Assembly (NCBI GenBank): GCA_032164245.1
Contig: JAVMKO010000020.1
Coordinates: 11,311,206 to 11,375,205 of the forward strand
Reading direction: 5' to 3'
From: Sternotherus odoratus
Taxonomy: Eukaryota > Chordata > Testudines > Kinosternidae
Length of the DNA stretch: 64,000 nucleotides
The first letter of the stretch is position 1, and each line of letters begins with the position of its first letter. Below the pieces are notes generated by a model. It did no database searches and was not told the DNA's origin. It saw only the letters and a list, made by a program, of their open reading frames with translations. Shown in pieces: positions 1-11,173 of the stretch. A program made the translations under genes and the position numbers.

Positions 1-564
1 AAATCCAGCACTGCTCGGCTCTGTCTGCATGCTGTCTGGTTTTGGACATACACACAGCATGTCATTGTCACTGGGAGTGGGTAGAAGTACCGCTTGGTTT
101 GTGTTTTGAATTTGCACTCGTCATTAGCTGCTCATCTCTCTCCCTCGCTATCGTTTCCAGCCTGTGAATCCCTCCGTATTAATGGTCATGACCCGCCAAG
201 GAGAACAGGAGCCAGAAAGTGCAGCGTGGAGGTTCTGGGGGAAATTGGCCACTCCATCACGGAGGCTAAAGAAGGGAGAGGAAAAAAGGCCAAAGAATAA
301 TCCATCAGCGCGGGTAATGCTCCATACTGTAGAGGTAGCAGCTGACGGAAAGTGTGAACACGTCTTGATTCCTAATCAACAGCAGCTGGAGGGAGGCAAG
401 GGGCATCCAAACAGCAGTGGAATGCAGAGGGGCTCTGCCCCAGGACTCAACCACGTGTCCTGGGGAGCGGGAGTGGTGGGGAGTCCAGGACTGGCTTCAC
501 TTGGAACATTCCACTATCAACCAAGTCTCCCAAAAGGCTTTTAACGAAGTGGGGTGGTATCAAA
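1..564. other. Intergenic DNA, no gene recognised
   Basis: Open frames of up to 126 codons occur, but none shows a domain, a plausible splice structure or biased composition. No repeat was recognised. Confidence 0.6.
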
Positions 565-665
565 TCCTTGCACAGATGGGGAAACTGCAGCCTGGGCTGG
601 GGGCTTGCCCAAGGTTATGCAGTACATCAGTGGCAGAGTCATGGATTAGAAGCCAGATCTCCTGA
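565..665 (-). mobile_element. MIR/CORE-type SINE fragment
   Basis: The segment carries the minus-strand MIR signature: GATGGGGAAACTG, then TTGCCCAAGGTTATGCAG, then a GGATTAGAAGCC block ending in a CTGACTCTCT box. These are the reverse complements of the usual 'gtgaccttgggcaagtca' and 'cagtttccccatctg' blocks. It is strongly decayed. Confidence 0.7.
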
Positions 666-672
666 CTCTCTA

Positions 673-770
673 GGGTATGTCTACACTGAAGTTAAAAAAA
701 ACAACAACCCATGGCACTGAGTCTCAGAGCTTGGGGCAGCTGATTTGGGCTCGCAGAGGGCCCATGAGGT
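673..770. mobile_element. Terminal fragment of a hAT-like MITE ('gtatgtctacactg' family)
   Basis: AGGGTATGTCTACACTGAAG followed by A-rich sequence and CCATGGCACTGAGTCTCAGAG resembles one end of a short turtle MITE whose other parts are seen at 6671-6885. Only one end was recognised. Family assignment is from memory. Confidence 0.45.
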
Positions 771-1069
771 GAGTGAGAGTCCGTGTTGACTCACAGATGG
801 ACAGTGCGGGTCACCCGGTGGTCTTACCTCCTTGTGACACGGTGCTCGGCAGACTCTGCAGCGGATGGGCTGGCTCATATGTTTCCAGCTGGCCTTGGGG
901 GGTGGCCAAATGCCTGTTCCTTTCTCAGCAGGCAGGGAAAGATCGATATATTCCTTCCACTACACATTCGTCAGTGAATTCAGTACTTCATGCAAGGGCT
1001 GTTTAAGCTTCCCCCAGCCCCTGGTGCTACTAATGCACGTCAGTCCTGGTCTAGCGCTCTCCCTGCGCC

Positions 1070-1318
1070 TTCAGGGCTTGTGCCCTACCTTTGCCAATGT
1101 CCCTGAGGCCTCACCCGCGACACTCTTGTTACTTCACTCCTGGGTCCCCCAGCTACTCTAGCAATGCACCTCATTCTCACCCTGCAGGCCCCCTGAGACT
1201 CCGCTCAAACAACTCTGCAAAGGTCCTTCAGTCTCAGCCTGCGGCCCGCCCTGCTATTCCAGCCCTGGGTTCCCCTTTGCACAGCTCTATTCTGACCCCT
1301 CAATTCCCCCTGTCCCTG
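1070..1318 (+). repeat. CC/CT-rich imperfect repeat ('ctattccagccctggg' family), left part
   Basis: The tract contains repeated blocks such as GCTATTCCAGCCCTGGGT, ACTCTAGCAATGCACCTCA and AGCTCTATTCTGACCCCTCA. The same blocks recur at 11625, 27180, 52490 and 63255. It is interrupted by an LTR at 1319 and resumes at 1957. The unit appears to be roughly 70-90 bp and imperfect. Confidence 0.55.
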
Positions 1319-1956
1319 TGTCACGGAGTGCCCGGGCGATGGTCTGGAACCGCTCCCTAGGAAGCCAGACCGGACTTCGGGTGGAGGGCCCCTTCTCCAT
1401 TACACAGCCTGTTTCCAAGGCTAGGAGCTTCACGGGTACCCACTTCCACCTTCCTGGGTCTGACCTCGGAGCATTCAGCATCTTCTGCCCTCCGTGTGCT
1501 TCCCCCAGCGAACCTGCCTGGGCGGGGTCCTGAGGGAGCCCATGGATTCTGCACCCCAAATCCACAGTCAAACGTGACTCAGCCAGCCAGTAAAACAGGT
1601 TTATTCGATGACTTCTATCTGGTCTAACCCAGACCATACAGCGAGCGTGAGCCCTCGGCTGGATCCATTTTGGAGCCAGAGAGCAAGATAGCTCCTCTGC
1701 CCTTCCCTGACTGTCTCCAGCTAAACCCAGACTGACTACCCTCCCTCCCCTCCAGCCCCTCCTCGTCTCTTTTCCCGGGCAGGAGGTATCACCTGACCTC
1801 CCTTCCCCTCCTGGGGTCGAGTTACAGCTTCACCCATTAACACCTGCAGTGGCTTTGCTTTGCATCAGCTACACATTCCTTTCCCTCCACATAGACGCTG
1901 AAGAAATGCATAGGGGAAACTGAGGCACGCACACACAGTATTCCTACTTCGTCACA
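1319..1956 (-). mobile_element. Solo LTR of an endogenous retrovirus-like element (638 bp)
   Basis: The element begins TGTCACGGAGTG and ends CTTCGTCACA, so it has TG...CA termini, and it is flanked by the 5-bp direct duplication CCCTG (1314-1318 and 1957-1961). Read on the minus strand it starts TGTGACGAAG and carries an AATAAA signal (TTTATT at 1600-1605 on plus). No internal viral coding region is attached, so it is a solo LTR left by recombination between the two LTRs. The sequence type is one I recall as common in turtles. It landed inside the CC-rich repeat. Confidence 0.8.
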
Positions 1957-2030
1957 CCCTGCTACTTCAGTCCTGGGATCCCCACCATGCTCTGCTGATG
2001 CGTCTCTGCTCTGGTGTGTCCTGGGAGTGG
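1957..2030 (+). repeat. CC/CT-rich imperfect repeat, right part
   Basis: CTGCTACTTCAGTCCTGGGA and GCTCTGCTGATGCGTCTC continue the repeat that breaks off at 1318. This shows the LTR inserted into a pre-existing copy. Confidence 0.5.
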
Positions 2031-2765
2031 TGCTGGGGGAGTGTATCCATTGCCTCAGTGCTGTGGTGGAAGAAGGTTTCGAATTCCCTTGGTTTCAATG
2101 ATTTGCTTTTCCAGCTAATAAAACCCATTGAATCCAAGAGGTCGGGGATGGGACATGCGTCAGACCCTGCTTTCTGAGCTGCTCCTCCAAGCAGGATGAT
2201 ACCAAGTTGGGCAGGGAGCATTGGGAGGGACGCAGAGAGCAGGGCAAGCGGGGAATCAGAAAATTCAAAGTAGCCGTGAAATCCTTCCCTGCAGAGCAGC
2301 CTGGGGGCTGCCCAGGGATGTGCAAAAGGTGGAGATTCAAGCAGGGCCTGGCTCCACGGACTGAGAATCACTCCCCGTTCCCGGCTTTAATTGGGTAATC
2401 CCTGGCGTCCCCTCCTCTTTCCCCTCCATTTCCTCCCATACTCCCTGAACTCACCCCTCACCCCCGGCACATGGGAGTTTTCCTCTCCCTGTGTCAGCGC
2501 TGTGATGTTTTGATCTTTAGTTCTGGAAAGAGGGAGAATCTCAGTGTGACAAGCTAATTGAAGAGGCGAGGGAGAGTGAGCTGGGGGTGGGGGAGAGGCT
2601 GAGTCTGGGGCCGCCCTTGTGACCGTTTTCAGCCAGGTGCTGTCCCCTGGAGGAATCTGACTGGAGAGGATAGCGGGTTTGAACGAGCCCCCGAGTGATG
2701 GTAGAGGAAGGTCTCTGCTTCCTTGGCACTGGGGAAGGTGACGGACCCTGAGAACTGCTCTGACA
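2031..2765. other. Intergenic DNA, no gene recognised
   Basis: Nothing was recognised apart from mixed-composition sequence. A minus-strand open frame of about 198 codons (2387-2983) runs into the adjoining polypurine tract and owes its length to low-complexity Ser/Pro codons. Confidence 0.6.
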
Positions 2766-2935
2766 ACAGGCAAAGGGGGAGGGGGCGAGGAGGGGAAATG
2801 GGGCAAGTGGGGGAGAAAGTAATGAGGTGGGAGAGGGAAGGGGAGATGGAGAAATGGAGTAGAAAAGGGAGAGGGAATAAGGGGTGAAGGGAAAAGGAAG
2901 GAGAGAGATGGAAGTGGAGATATGGAGAGGGGATT
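2766..2935 (+). repeat. Polypurine (GA-rich) tract
   Basis: About 170 bp are almost entirely G and A on the plus strand, with runs such as GGGGGAGGGGG and GAAGGGAAAAGGAAGG. The mirror-like purine run can in principle form triplex DNA. The serine/proline/leucine-rich frames on the minus strand are a by-product of this composition. Confidence 0.75.
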
Positions 2936-3112
2936 GGCTCCTGAGGCAAGAGGGGGAGGGAGAATGGGCTGAGAGAGGGACAAAAAGCCCCTTATAAGCA
3001 GAGTGGGGAGGCATCTGCCTGGCCCTTTAAGAGCCCATGCCGGAGTGCTAATGCTCAGGCCCCTGCTAAGAATGAGAGCTGCCAGCCGTTCCCTTTTCCT
3101 GCTGAGCCAGCC

Positions 3113-3245
3113 GGGAAGTTTGATTCATGGCTTTATCAATACAGTGTATTTATGCATAAGGAAGTAATAATGGAGGTGAAGCGAAGCTGTTCTCTTAGCA
3201 AGCACTCTGCTGGATTTATGGAGTGGAGCGGGGCTGGCTTGACCT
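3113..3245. promoter_or_regulatory. Candidate conserved noncoding element
   Basis: A non-repetitive AT-rich block contains TTTATCAATACAGTG, TATTTATGCATAAGGAAG and AGTAATAATGG. It has the base composition and homeobox/POU-like words typical of developmental enhancers and contrasts with its GC-rich flanks. Conservation cannot be measured here. Confidence 0.3.
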
Positions 3246-4174
3246 TTGGGCTCTAGGGCTGCCTCTAAGCATGGCTAAGTACTAACCTATCAATGACTTC
3301 TGACCGCTTGCAGCTCCCAGGGACCCCTTCTGCCTGTGCCACATGCCGCAGTGTAACCGGAGCATCCCTGGGGACTGTCTCTCCTTGCTGCCCTGACCCC
3401 TTACTGCTTCCCCCCTTCCATCCAAATTCGACTGCCTATAGCTCAAACCACATCCCTGCCTCCCCTGGTTCCTCTTTCCTGACATAGGAAATGGAAACTC
3501 TCCTTCCCAAGGCCCTGTGTGACTCTGCCCCACCTTACATCCCAGATCAGGCCCACAGATTTCAGTGGGGCCAGGCTAATTTACATCAGCTGTGGCTCTG
3601 GCACTGGTCTGCCGTTCCCGCCCCTTCCCCTGCATGATACTCCCACCCCTCACACACACACCCTTGTCTCCTGCCCTGCTGGATCAGGTCCAACTGGGTT
3701 GCTTTTGCTAAGCGATTGTGGGCGTGATTCAGGGACCACCTCAAGCTCTCCTCTGCCAGCACTCTGTGCGATTCTTGTTCCAGGGACCTTTGCTCCTAGG
3801 AGCCAGTCTCCCTCCCCACTGCCTTTGACCAGGGGGAGATGAATCTATAGCCCAGGCACTGTCGTTCTTAAGCTGCTGTCTGGCTTTACACAGCTGTTCC
3901 TGAGGCTCTAGTCTGTGGGGAGATCCCTAGTGCCCGGGGGGCCATGGCAGATGCAGTGGCCTGCAGGGACGATCTAAATGCAGTTCTTGCTCCCTCTGCT
4001 TTCAGCATCCCATCTCCTCCCTCTGTATAGAGCGGGGCCCAGGAGATATCAAACGGTTCTTGTGTGTAATCTAGGATATGGGTCTGGAGCTGGGCGAGGG
4101 CCCAAGGGATTCTGGGTAACAGAGTATGGGGCTGGTGTCAAACAGGGCCCCGTTGGATTCTGGGTACTGTTATT
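3246..4174. other. Intergenic DNA, no gene recognised
   Basis: CT-rich unique-looking sequence with a short (CA)n at about 3652-3660. No exon or repeat family was recognised. Confidence 0.55.
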
Positions 4175-4275
4175 TTTTATCGTATTACCATAGCACCCAG
4201 GAACGCGAATCCCTGACTAGGACCCTATTGTACTAGCTGCTGTACAGCCAGAGAACAAGGCTCTGGGCTGGGTAG
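4175..4275 (+). mobile_element. Short retroposon-like fragment ('ctgtacaaacacagaacaa' type)
   Basis: CCATAGCACCCAGGAACGCG, ACCCTATTGTACTAGCTGC and TGTACAGCCAGAGAACAAGG follow the order of an old amniote retroposon tail that I recall as 'attgtgctaggcgctgtacaaacacagaacaa'. Weaker matches occur near 26095, 40945 and 51735. Confidence 0.4.
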
Positions 4276-4964
4276 GACCCTGAGGACTTCTGGGTCACAG
4301 AGAATGATGCTTCCTTAGAGGCACCCTGTGAGACGTCAGAAACACGGCCCATCTTTTGCTGCATCTCTCAGCCCTGGGCAGGGGGTGGCCTCGTTGGAGG
4401 GGTGGGGGATTCTAGCTGCATGTGTCCTTCTCCGGAAATGTCGCAGCTGCTGCGAGTTTGGGCCCTGCGGTGCTCCTGCCAGCCTCCGTCTCCACCCACG
4501 TCTGTAGGCCTCGCCGCGCTCCGTTCCGTGTGCTCCTTCTCCTCCGCAGGGGATCAGCGGAGCCGGGTGGCACTAAGCCTGTGGCTCACACCGGGTGGCT
4601 GCTCTCCTCGGTGCGTCTGACACACAATCCCTCTGTACACAGCGACAGTGCGGCTGGCGGGCGGGATTAGCATAAACCTGAGCGCGCGTCACAGATGGGG
4701 AGAGTGGCCTTGAATGCGGTGCAGCGGATTAGGAGGCTGCCGAGTGCACGATGCCCCTAATCAGCAGGAGGGCTGGGATTCTAGCAGTGTGGGGGAGGCA
4801 CCGAACCTCCTCCAGAGCTGCACACCCGTCTCCGGGTCCTGGTTCCCCCTGTGCTATTGACAAGGCTGCTGCCGGTGGGTGTGAACTTCTCTAGGGGCGA
4901 GAGGGGCAGTCGGTTTCCATTCAGTCCTGGGACTCTGATCACCAACGAGGGAGGGCAGTTAGGA
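4276..4964. other. Intergenic DNA with a modest CpG cluster, no gene recognised
   Basis: CpGs are moderately frequent at about 4430-4700, but the block is short and no exon could be placed beside it. It could be a minor regulatory CpG cluster. Confidence 0.45.
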
Positions 4965-5260
4965 TCATAGGACTTGCCAGACTGGGTTAGTCTGACCAGC
5001 GGCCACCTATTCCAGGAGCTTGTCTTTGTCAGCACCCAGCACCAGATGTATCAGAGGAGGGCGTAAGAACCCCACAATAGCCAATGTGGCACAATCTGCC
5101 CCCACATAATTCTCCTGATCTCTAATAGTCGGAGATGCGTCTGGCCTTGAAGCCCCAGGTTTAATATCCCTTCCAACATGGTCAGTGTCATTCGTGATAA
5201 CTGGATACCCTTGATACCCGCATAATATCCAGTCCCTTTCTGAATCTTTAAGATTAAAGC
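4965..5260 (-). mobile_element. Old CR1/L3-like LINE 3' fragment
   Basis: The blocks GCACCCAGCACCAGATGTAT, CAGAGGAGGGCGTAAGAACC, AATCTGCCCCCACATAATTC, GAGATGCGTCTGGCC and GTTTAATATCCCTTCC appear in the order of an ancient CR1-type 3' region read on the minus strand. It is more decayed than the CR1 copies at 29341 and 55058. Confidence 0.55.
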
Positions 5261-6670
5261 CTGTCATGGCGCTGAGTCTTTGATGGGTCTCAGTTCGGTT
5301 TAGAATCAGGTCTGGTCTGATTTCAATCCTTGGAGATAGAGTCTGTGTCCATAGCTGGCTGTATACTACTACCTGAATACCACCCCACCCCATACAGACA
5401 CACCTCCCTTAAGAACCCGACCCTTTTGTCGTTGTGTTCGATTGACATCATCTCGAATAATTCTCCTCTTTAGTTCCCTCTGGGTAACACTTTCTGTCTC
5501 CTTCAACCCCCTGGTTCCAGCAGTTTCAATAAAATATGGGACGGCTCCCATCTCCTGCCCCCAAGGCACCTATTTTCACTGTGGGATGTGTGCTGTGATC
5601 CCTGAAGAGATACAACCAGTAAGATTCAGTGGGCTTAGGGCAGCTTTGTATTGGCCCTTGGTCCATACAGCCCCTTGGGATCCTCAGGATATGAGGGCTA
5701 TAGAAGGACAGGATCATCTCCATGGTTAGCCTCCTCTGTGACTTCCCTTTCCCAGAAAACCAGTTCTGCATCTGACCTCTGGCTAGCATCCCCAGCGGGG
5801 TCGCATTCTCTGGCCTCTCGTAAATGGCTGGCGTCCCTTCTCTCTCTTCTCATGTCCATTACCAGGGATTTGATTGCCTGGCCTAGCCACTAAGTGCCTT
5901 TCTCCCAGCTCTCCCCTCAAGCCCTCTGGAGCATGCTGTAGCCTATTGAGCATTACTGCAGCCATCATCTATTTTCTGTCCCCCAAAGTCCCATTATCCA
6001 CTGCCTCTTACCCATCTCCTGTGCTGGCTCCGCCTGAATTTTATGACCCTTTCTCCTTTGTGCTGGCTACTCCCTCGGTGCTTCCCCTGGCTTGTTGTCA
6101 TCAGCAGATTTCACAGTCAATGCACTCTCTACCTCCGGGGTTATCGATCCCGAACACACCCGCATGCCCACCCTTCAGGGAAGTGCTTTCCTTCGTTTCT
6201 TCTAACTTCTCCTTTCTGCACAGCAGATCCTCCCTACTCGTGGCCAGGGTCGCCGTGTGATTTCCTTCCATGGCCCTTTCATTGCTATGGGTTACAGAAA
6301 CGCCACCCCCCGGGGACCGCATCTCATGCCTACTGAGTAAGGACCAGCTTCTCTCCTGCTTTTCGCTTGCACCTGTGCCAAGCAGGCCTCAAGCCCTGCC
6401 AGATCAGAATGGCCGCATTTCACAGACTCTCATCACAGGTGTGAATGGGGACTTGAAGTGCCAGCCAGAGGAAATCACTTAGTTGAACAGCAGTGGGAAG
6501 TGCATAGATTGGAACAAGGGGAGATAGACTGGGCTTTTGGGGGTAGAATCAGTCATTGACTATATGTTTGCACAGCCCTGTAGGTGGAAGGGCTGCAAAT
6601 CTTCTCCCTCTGACCTGACCCAGAGACCCCCAGCATCACTTCCCCTAGGCTCACAGGGTCTGGCTAGGCT
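5261..6670. other. Intergenic DNA, no gene recognised
   Basis: A leader-like hydrophobic open frame around 5442-5729 has no ATG start and no recognisable domain. No other feature was supported. Confidence 0.5.
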
Positions 6671-6885
6671 GCAGCTAGACACTCGCGGCTGGCCTGTGCC
6701 AGGTGAAGTGCGCTCGAGGGCCTCGGGCTACGGGGCTATTGAATTCTGGGGTAGATATTCAGGGGACTGGGCTCTGAAACCCTCCCTCCTTGTGGGTTTA
6801 CAGAGCCTGGGCAGGGGTCCCAGCCCGAGCTCCATGAGTCTGAGTCAGCTGACCTGGGCCAGCCATCGCCATGCTGTAGGTCGTT
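6671..6885. mobile_element. hAT-like MITE, palindromic
   Basis: The left part reads CTAGACACTCGCGGCTGGCC. The right part ends in inverted order with GACCTGGGCCAGCCATCGCC. Between them are blocks typical of a turtle MITE (GGGCTACGGGGCTATTGAAT and AGTCTGAGTCAGCTGACC). It belongs with the fragment at 673-770. The family assignment is from memory, and no target duplication was resolved. Confidence 0.55.
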
Positions 6886-7835
6886 TATCCCAGTGTTAAC
6901 TCACCCCTCTTCCTATTCCCCGCATCTTTCTCCCTATCTGGTCTGCTTGCTGGCTGTTAGAATCACTTGATACCTTGCTGGTCAGTCTCAGCTGATACAT
7001 CCCAGGTGAGGCTGTACCCAGTGCCCCTTAAAGGGCCAGTGACAAGCACCTAACACAAAGAGATCCTGGCCTGGCTGAGGCCTCCCGGCACTGCTGGGAT
7101 GTTCGTGTGAATAATAACAGATATGCCTCTGATTTTTCCTAGTGGGGCAGCATGTTGAGGCCAGAATTGTCACAGTGGTGGGGGTGACTTCCCTGAGGAA
7201 TCCACCTGGGCCAGAAGGGCTGGTCGTTGCATAGGGGCTGTGAGCCAGGCGGGGAGGATGACTAATAAATAAGAAAAATGTGACCTCGAAGAGCTGTTTT
7301 TTATCCGTGCGAGGGGTGTTTTCTGTTCTCTCTCAGCCCCTGCTTTCTCCCTCCCCTCCCTGCGATGCAAACTTGCCTCCCGATCTGCAGCACCCCAGCC
7401 CTTACGCTGGTTTGTTTGTTGGTTTGTGTCTGCTGGCTCCCCCTTCCCCAGCGTCCCAGCTGAGAACAGATTGCACGCGAATAAGCTCTGGCTTGGCAGC
7501 CGCTCCCCGAGAAAGGAGCGAGCTGCCTGAATTATAAAGGGAGCGTCAGTCCCACACCCGGTCTTTCTTCGCTGCCCAAGTCTCCACCAGGCCTTGCCTG
7601 CCTGACCCCAGCTTTGCACCATTGTTCTGTGCTGGGGACTGTGGTTTTCCTGGGCATTGCCTGAGAAGTAGGATGGGGGTGGGTTAAGGGAAGTGAAATG
7701 ACAGAAATCAGGGGCTGGAATAAAAGAGCAGCAGGCCATGGGACCCTCAAAGTCAGCTGTTTGCTTTAATTGTTCTGACAGATTTTTCCCGTCACCCTCA
7801 TTGGTGCTTGACTGGAATGTATGGCAGCTATTAGC
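6886..7835. other. Intergenic DNA, no gene recognised
   Basis: The sequence is unique-looking and includes CCCCTTAAAGGGCC at about 7023. No exon was recognised. Confidence 0.5.
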
Positions 7836-8420
7836 TGTGTGTGTGTGTGTGTTTGTGTTTGTGTATGTCTTAGAGCAGGAGCAAGCTGGTATGTGTGTAT
7901 GGATGTGTGCATGAGAGTGTAGGGGTGTGTTTGTGTGTGCAACTTTTGCTCAGCCTTCACCACCATGCGATGTATCTGTGAATCAATGCACAGGGGGAGT
8001 TTGAGATGGGGGTTTATGGGTTCATGTTCACGAGGGCCATGCGTGCATGGATGGGTGCGTGCATACAGATGTGCGTGAGTTATGTGGAGGGGCCTTTCAG
8101 GGTGACTATGTTACTGTATCCATAGAGATGTATTCACACGTGTGTGTATAATCACCTCTGTAAATCAGTGGCGGTGTATGGGAATAGACGTGTTCATGCA
8201 CGCCTGTGAGACTATATAGTCACATGTACGTATATGGGTGTGTTCGTGAGCACGTGCACACGTGTGTGAGGGTGTGTAAATGTCTGCATGTGTTCACCAG
8301 TATCTGTGCACGTGTCTCTGGTTCGTGTGCTCATGCATGTACAGATGGGTGCATGCGTGCAGATGTACAGAAACGTGTTCCTGTTGGGCACACGTGTGTA
8401 CAGCCTTGTTCATGCATGTT
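7836..8420 (+). repeat. Degenerate TG-rich low-complexity region
   Basis: It starts with a (GT)n run at 7838-7852 and continues for nearly 600 bp as diverged TG/TATG/CATG words such as GTGCATGGATGGGTGCGTGC and CACGTGTGTGTATAATC. It looks like an old expanded dinucleotide repeat that has decayed. Cys- and His-rich open frames here are artefacts of composition. Confidence 0.65.
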
Positions 8421-8574
8421 CGGTGCTGACGACTTCCAGGCCACTGCTGCACAAACAACAAGCCAGCTGAAGCTGCTTCTTCACAGCCCCCAGGATCCTC
8501 CACAAAGTGGCAAAGCGAAGATTAGGGCTGTTTCCTTTCTGCCAGGAGGAGTGTAATCCCCCCTTTGAAAGGCG

Positions 8575-8790
8575 CATCCCCCGCTTGATGCTTACTGACA
8601 TTAATATTATCATCTCCAACCAGCCGCAGAGCCCAGCTGTCGCCTGTGATTAGGGCACCGACACAGATCGGTGCAAGATTTCACAAGCGTCTCATTACTG
8701 CTGACTCCGGTTCCGTGCGGCTTATATAACTCATCTTGCATAAACCTGTCACCAACACGAGCTGTTCCTCCCTCTGAAACTTAGTGCATG
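8575..8790. promoter_or_regulatory. Candidate conserved noncoding element
   Basis: Unique AT-balanced sequence with GACATTAATATTATCATC, TGTGATTAGGGC, CTTATATAACTCATC and TTGCATAAACCTG. It is free of recognisable repeats and lies between TG-rich and CT-rich DNA. Words resemble homeodomain, POU and FOX sites. Status is inferred only. Confidence 0.3.
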
Positions 8791-9740
8791 CTAAACGTGG
8801 GATGATAGATGGCTGACATGCCTTCCCCCCTCACCCTCTCTCTCTGCCCTCTTCTTCACCTGTCTGCTCCCCTCCCCTCCCCAAGTGGACACACTGCCAT
8901 ACCTGTCCGCCCATGCAGCGCTCCTCCCTCCCCTCCTTTCATGATTCTGAGCTCAGATGCTATTTCCTTTGCAGCAGCAGGTCTCTCTGCTGGTCCCCCA
9001 GTGTGCTGGGGGAGAAGGGATCTTCATCTGCAGAGCCATGAGGACTATGGCCGTAACCGTGCATGGTTCTGGGGAAACAGCTGTTCTAAGATCTCCCAAG
9101 TCTCCCAGTTAGAGGTGGGGGCTTGAATCCGTATATTGCTACAACCGTTAAAGATCTGATGTGGACTGGGTGTCCCACGGTTGGGGATCTTGAGACCAGA
9201 TTGGAATAGAATCGATGGCTGGAAAGAGTCACATGAAACAAAACCTGGGGCTGGAACGGGGCTTGGTCCAGGTTTGTTGTTCAGGACCATGGACAGGGCC
9301 ACAACGGGGAAGGAGGCTGGGTGAGGCATGTCGAAAAAGGACAGTGTTGGTCCCACCTCTGCAAGCTGGCCGGCACCCCCAACTACGTCCCCTCTCAGAG
9401 ACCTCCCCGTTGCTCCTGATTCCCTCTCCTTAACCACAGCCGGACTCTTGCTAGGGAACACCTGGGCCTTTCTCGCTGCCTCTGGCCCTTAAAGGGGCAG
9501 GCCACTCTATTACTGCGTCTTCCTGAGCCTGCCAGCCTCTCTGGCTTTAAACAGATAGTGTGCGTTTCCTGTTCTGTGGCCCCCACCTACACACAAGCAT
9601 TACACCCCTCATTCGCTTTCCCGTGTCCACTCACTCCTGTCCATGCCCACACTCAGCACTCCCTTCTTGCACACCCAGACACCCCCTCTATTTACATACA
9701 TGCAAGCTGTCCTGGATTCCCTGCGCTCACGCTGGCTCTA
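8791..9740. other. Intergenic DNA, no gene recognised
   Basis: CT-rich at 8815-8940, otherwise unique-looking. Open frames up to 138 codons have no recognisable content. Confidence 0.5.
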
Positions 9741-9770
9741 ACGCACGCACACACACACAAACACACACAT

Positions 9771-9830
<60 letters not shown>
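9741..9830 (+). repeat. (CA)n microsatellite
   Basis: A perfect AC run from 9777 to 9830 is preceded by interrupted copies from 9741. It should be length-variable between individuals. Confidence 0.95.
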
Positions 9831-9833
<3 letters not shown>

Positions 9834-10520
9834 AATGTGAACACCCAGACTCCCAGGCACACCCACTGATGTATGAACATGTGCATCTATTCAGTGAAAC
9901 ACACAGATTCATGCACATGTACTTTCACTCTCATTCCTCCGCATACGCCACTCCCGCACACTCACCCTCGCATCCACCCAGCCCTTGTGTTGTGCTAGTG
10001 AAAGAACAGCCCGAATCAATCTCAAGAGACAGCCTGGGACACCCATCCCCTGGAGGGGAGGGAGTCCGTGTTTCGAGTTACAAAGTCAAAAGCTGCCTTA
10101 AGGTCCCTGCCCGCCATGGCCAGCCGTTTGCATGGGGATTCTTGTCACTCCTGCATGAACGTGTCCTCCAGCCAAAAGATCGGCTCAGATCTGATGTGGG
10201 TCGTCCAGGAGCCAGCCCTGATTCCTCTGGACAGCCGGAGTTGTCAATGCTCTGAGAAGGAGCTTTGAGGTTAACCTTTTCCTTCTGAGCACATCACTTG
10301 GTGTCATCCCAAATGCAGGGTCTCTGTCCTGCTGCTCCATGCTTGTAAAATGGGGAGCATTGTTTGGGAGTGTAGTGAGGGGGCTGGGCCTGGAAGGAAC
10401 TCACATCCCAGTTTCAACCAGCCAGATAGCTGGACCAGTGGAAGCCCTTGCGCAGACAGGGCTGCTATCTGCACTGACTGAAGCCAGGGGAAGTTGAAGC
10501 AGAGCAAATTATGGCTTGTA
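9831..10520. other. Intergenic DNA, no gene recognised
   Basis: CA-rich at the start, then unique-looking sequence. Nothing supported. Confidence 0.5.
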
Positions 10521-10908
10521 GCAGCCTTGACAGTCGAAAAATGCCAAATAATTTTTGGTGGGGAATTAATTTTATTTTTCTTTCCTTTGACACTCCCCCC
10601 CCCCCAACAACAATAGCAACAACAATTCAAAACCAGACCACACCAAATTTTTAAAAAATGTTTACAAATGATTTTTGGTAAAACCTTTTGGTGTTCAGTT
10701 AAAAAAGTAACCATTTGTTGAAAACCCAAACCCAAACCTTTGTACAGAAAACCCTACTTCATGCCCCTCTCCTGCCAATCAATGTTTGGTTTCTTGTTTT
10801 TTTTGCTGAAAACTAGAGCATCTGAACCAAAAATGAACAGTTCTCCATGACAATTTTCATTTTGGTCAAAGAGCCATTTTTCATTGACTAGTTTTTGACC
10901 AGCTCTGC
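10521..10908. mobile_element. AT-rich hAT-type nonautonomous element, partial ('gaccagctct' end)
   Basis: The AT-rich interior has repeated TTTTGG/CCAAAA words and ends TTTTTGACCAGCTCTG. The end CCAGCTCT matches the terminus of the better-preserved element at 20287-20709. The left end is not clear, so this copy is probably truncated or decayed. Confidence 0.5.
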
Positions 10909-10979
10909 TGTCCACACTAGGGCCATGGTGCTACAGTTGTGTAGCTGACTGGAACCAGGACCTACTTACAGTTTAGTGC

Positions 10980-11173
10980 CTGATGGATTTAGGAATCTAA
11001 AGACCGTGGAAAGGTGCCTAGTGGTATTTACAAACAGGTTTAAGCAAATTAGGTGCCTAATTCATGTTGCCTTCAGTGGGGATTAGGTATGTAACCGGGT
11101 TAGGTGCTTTTGTCAGTCCTACTAAGCAGCTATCTGCATCTTTAGGAACCTAAATACCTTTGTAAATTTGGCC
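10980..11173. mobile_element. Palindromic MITE, 'aggtgcctaa' family
   Basis: The left side has TTTAGGAATCTAAAGACC and AAGGTGCCTAGTGG. The right side has the inverse CTACTAAGCAGCTATCTGC, CTTTAGGAACCTAAATACC and TTTGTAAATTTGGCC. It belongs to the family seen at 11969, 49532 and 53977. Confidence 0.6.

Noticed and set aside
2387..3014. Ser/Pro/Leu-rich minus-strand frames up to 198 codons.
   Set aside because: Their length comes from the polypurine tract, which lacks stop codons on that strand.
4430..4700. Possible second CpG-island promoter or DOK2 exon.
   Set aside because: CpG density is modest, the block is short, and no translated segment resembles the DOK2 PH or PTB domains.
5442..5729. 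Frame with a leader-like hydrophobic start and a CPQGTYFHCGMC segment.
   Set aside because: No ATG start, no family recognised, and the adjoining sequence is old CR1-like repeat. Not enough to call an exon.
9558..9869. Thr/His-repeat open frames across the (CA)n tract.
   Set aside because: Pure microsatellite translation. The same applies to the TG-rich frames at 7836-8420, 12740-13330, 33600-33700 and 56710-56776.
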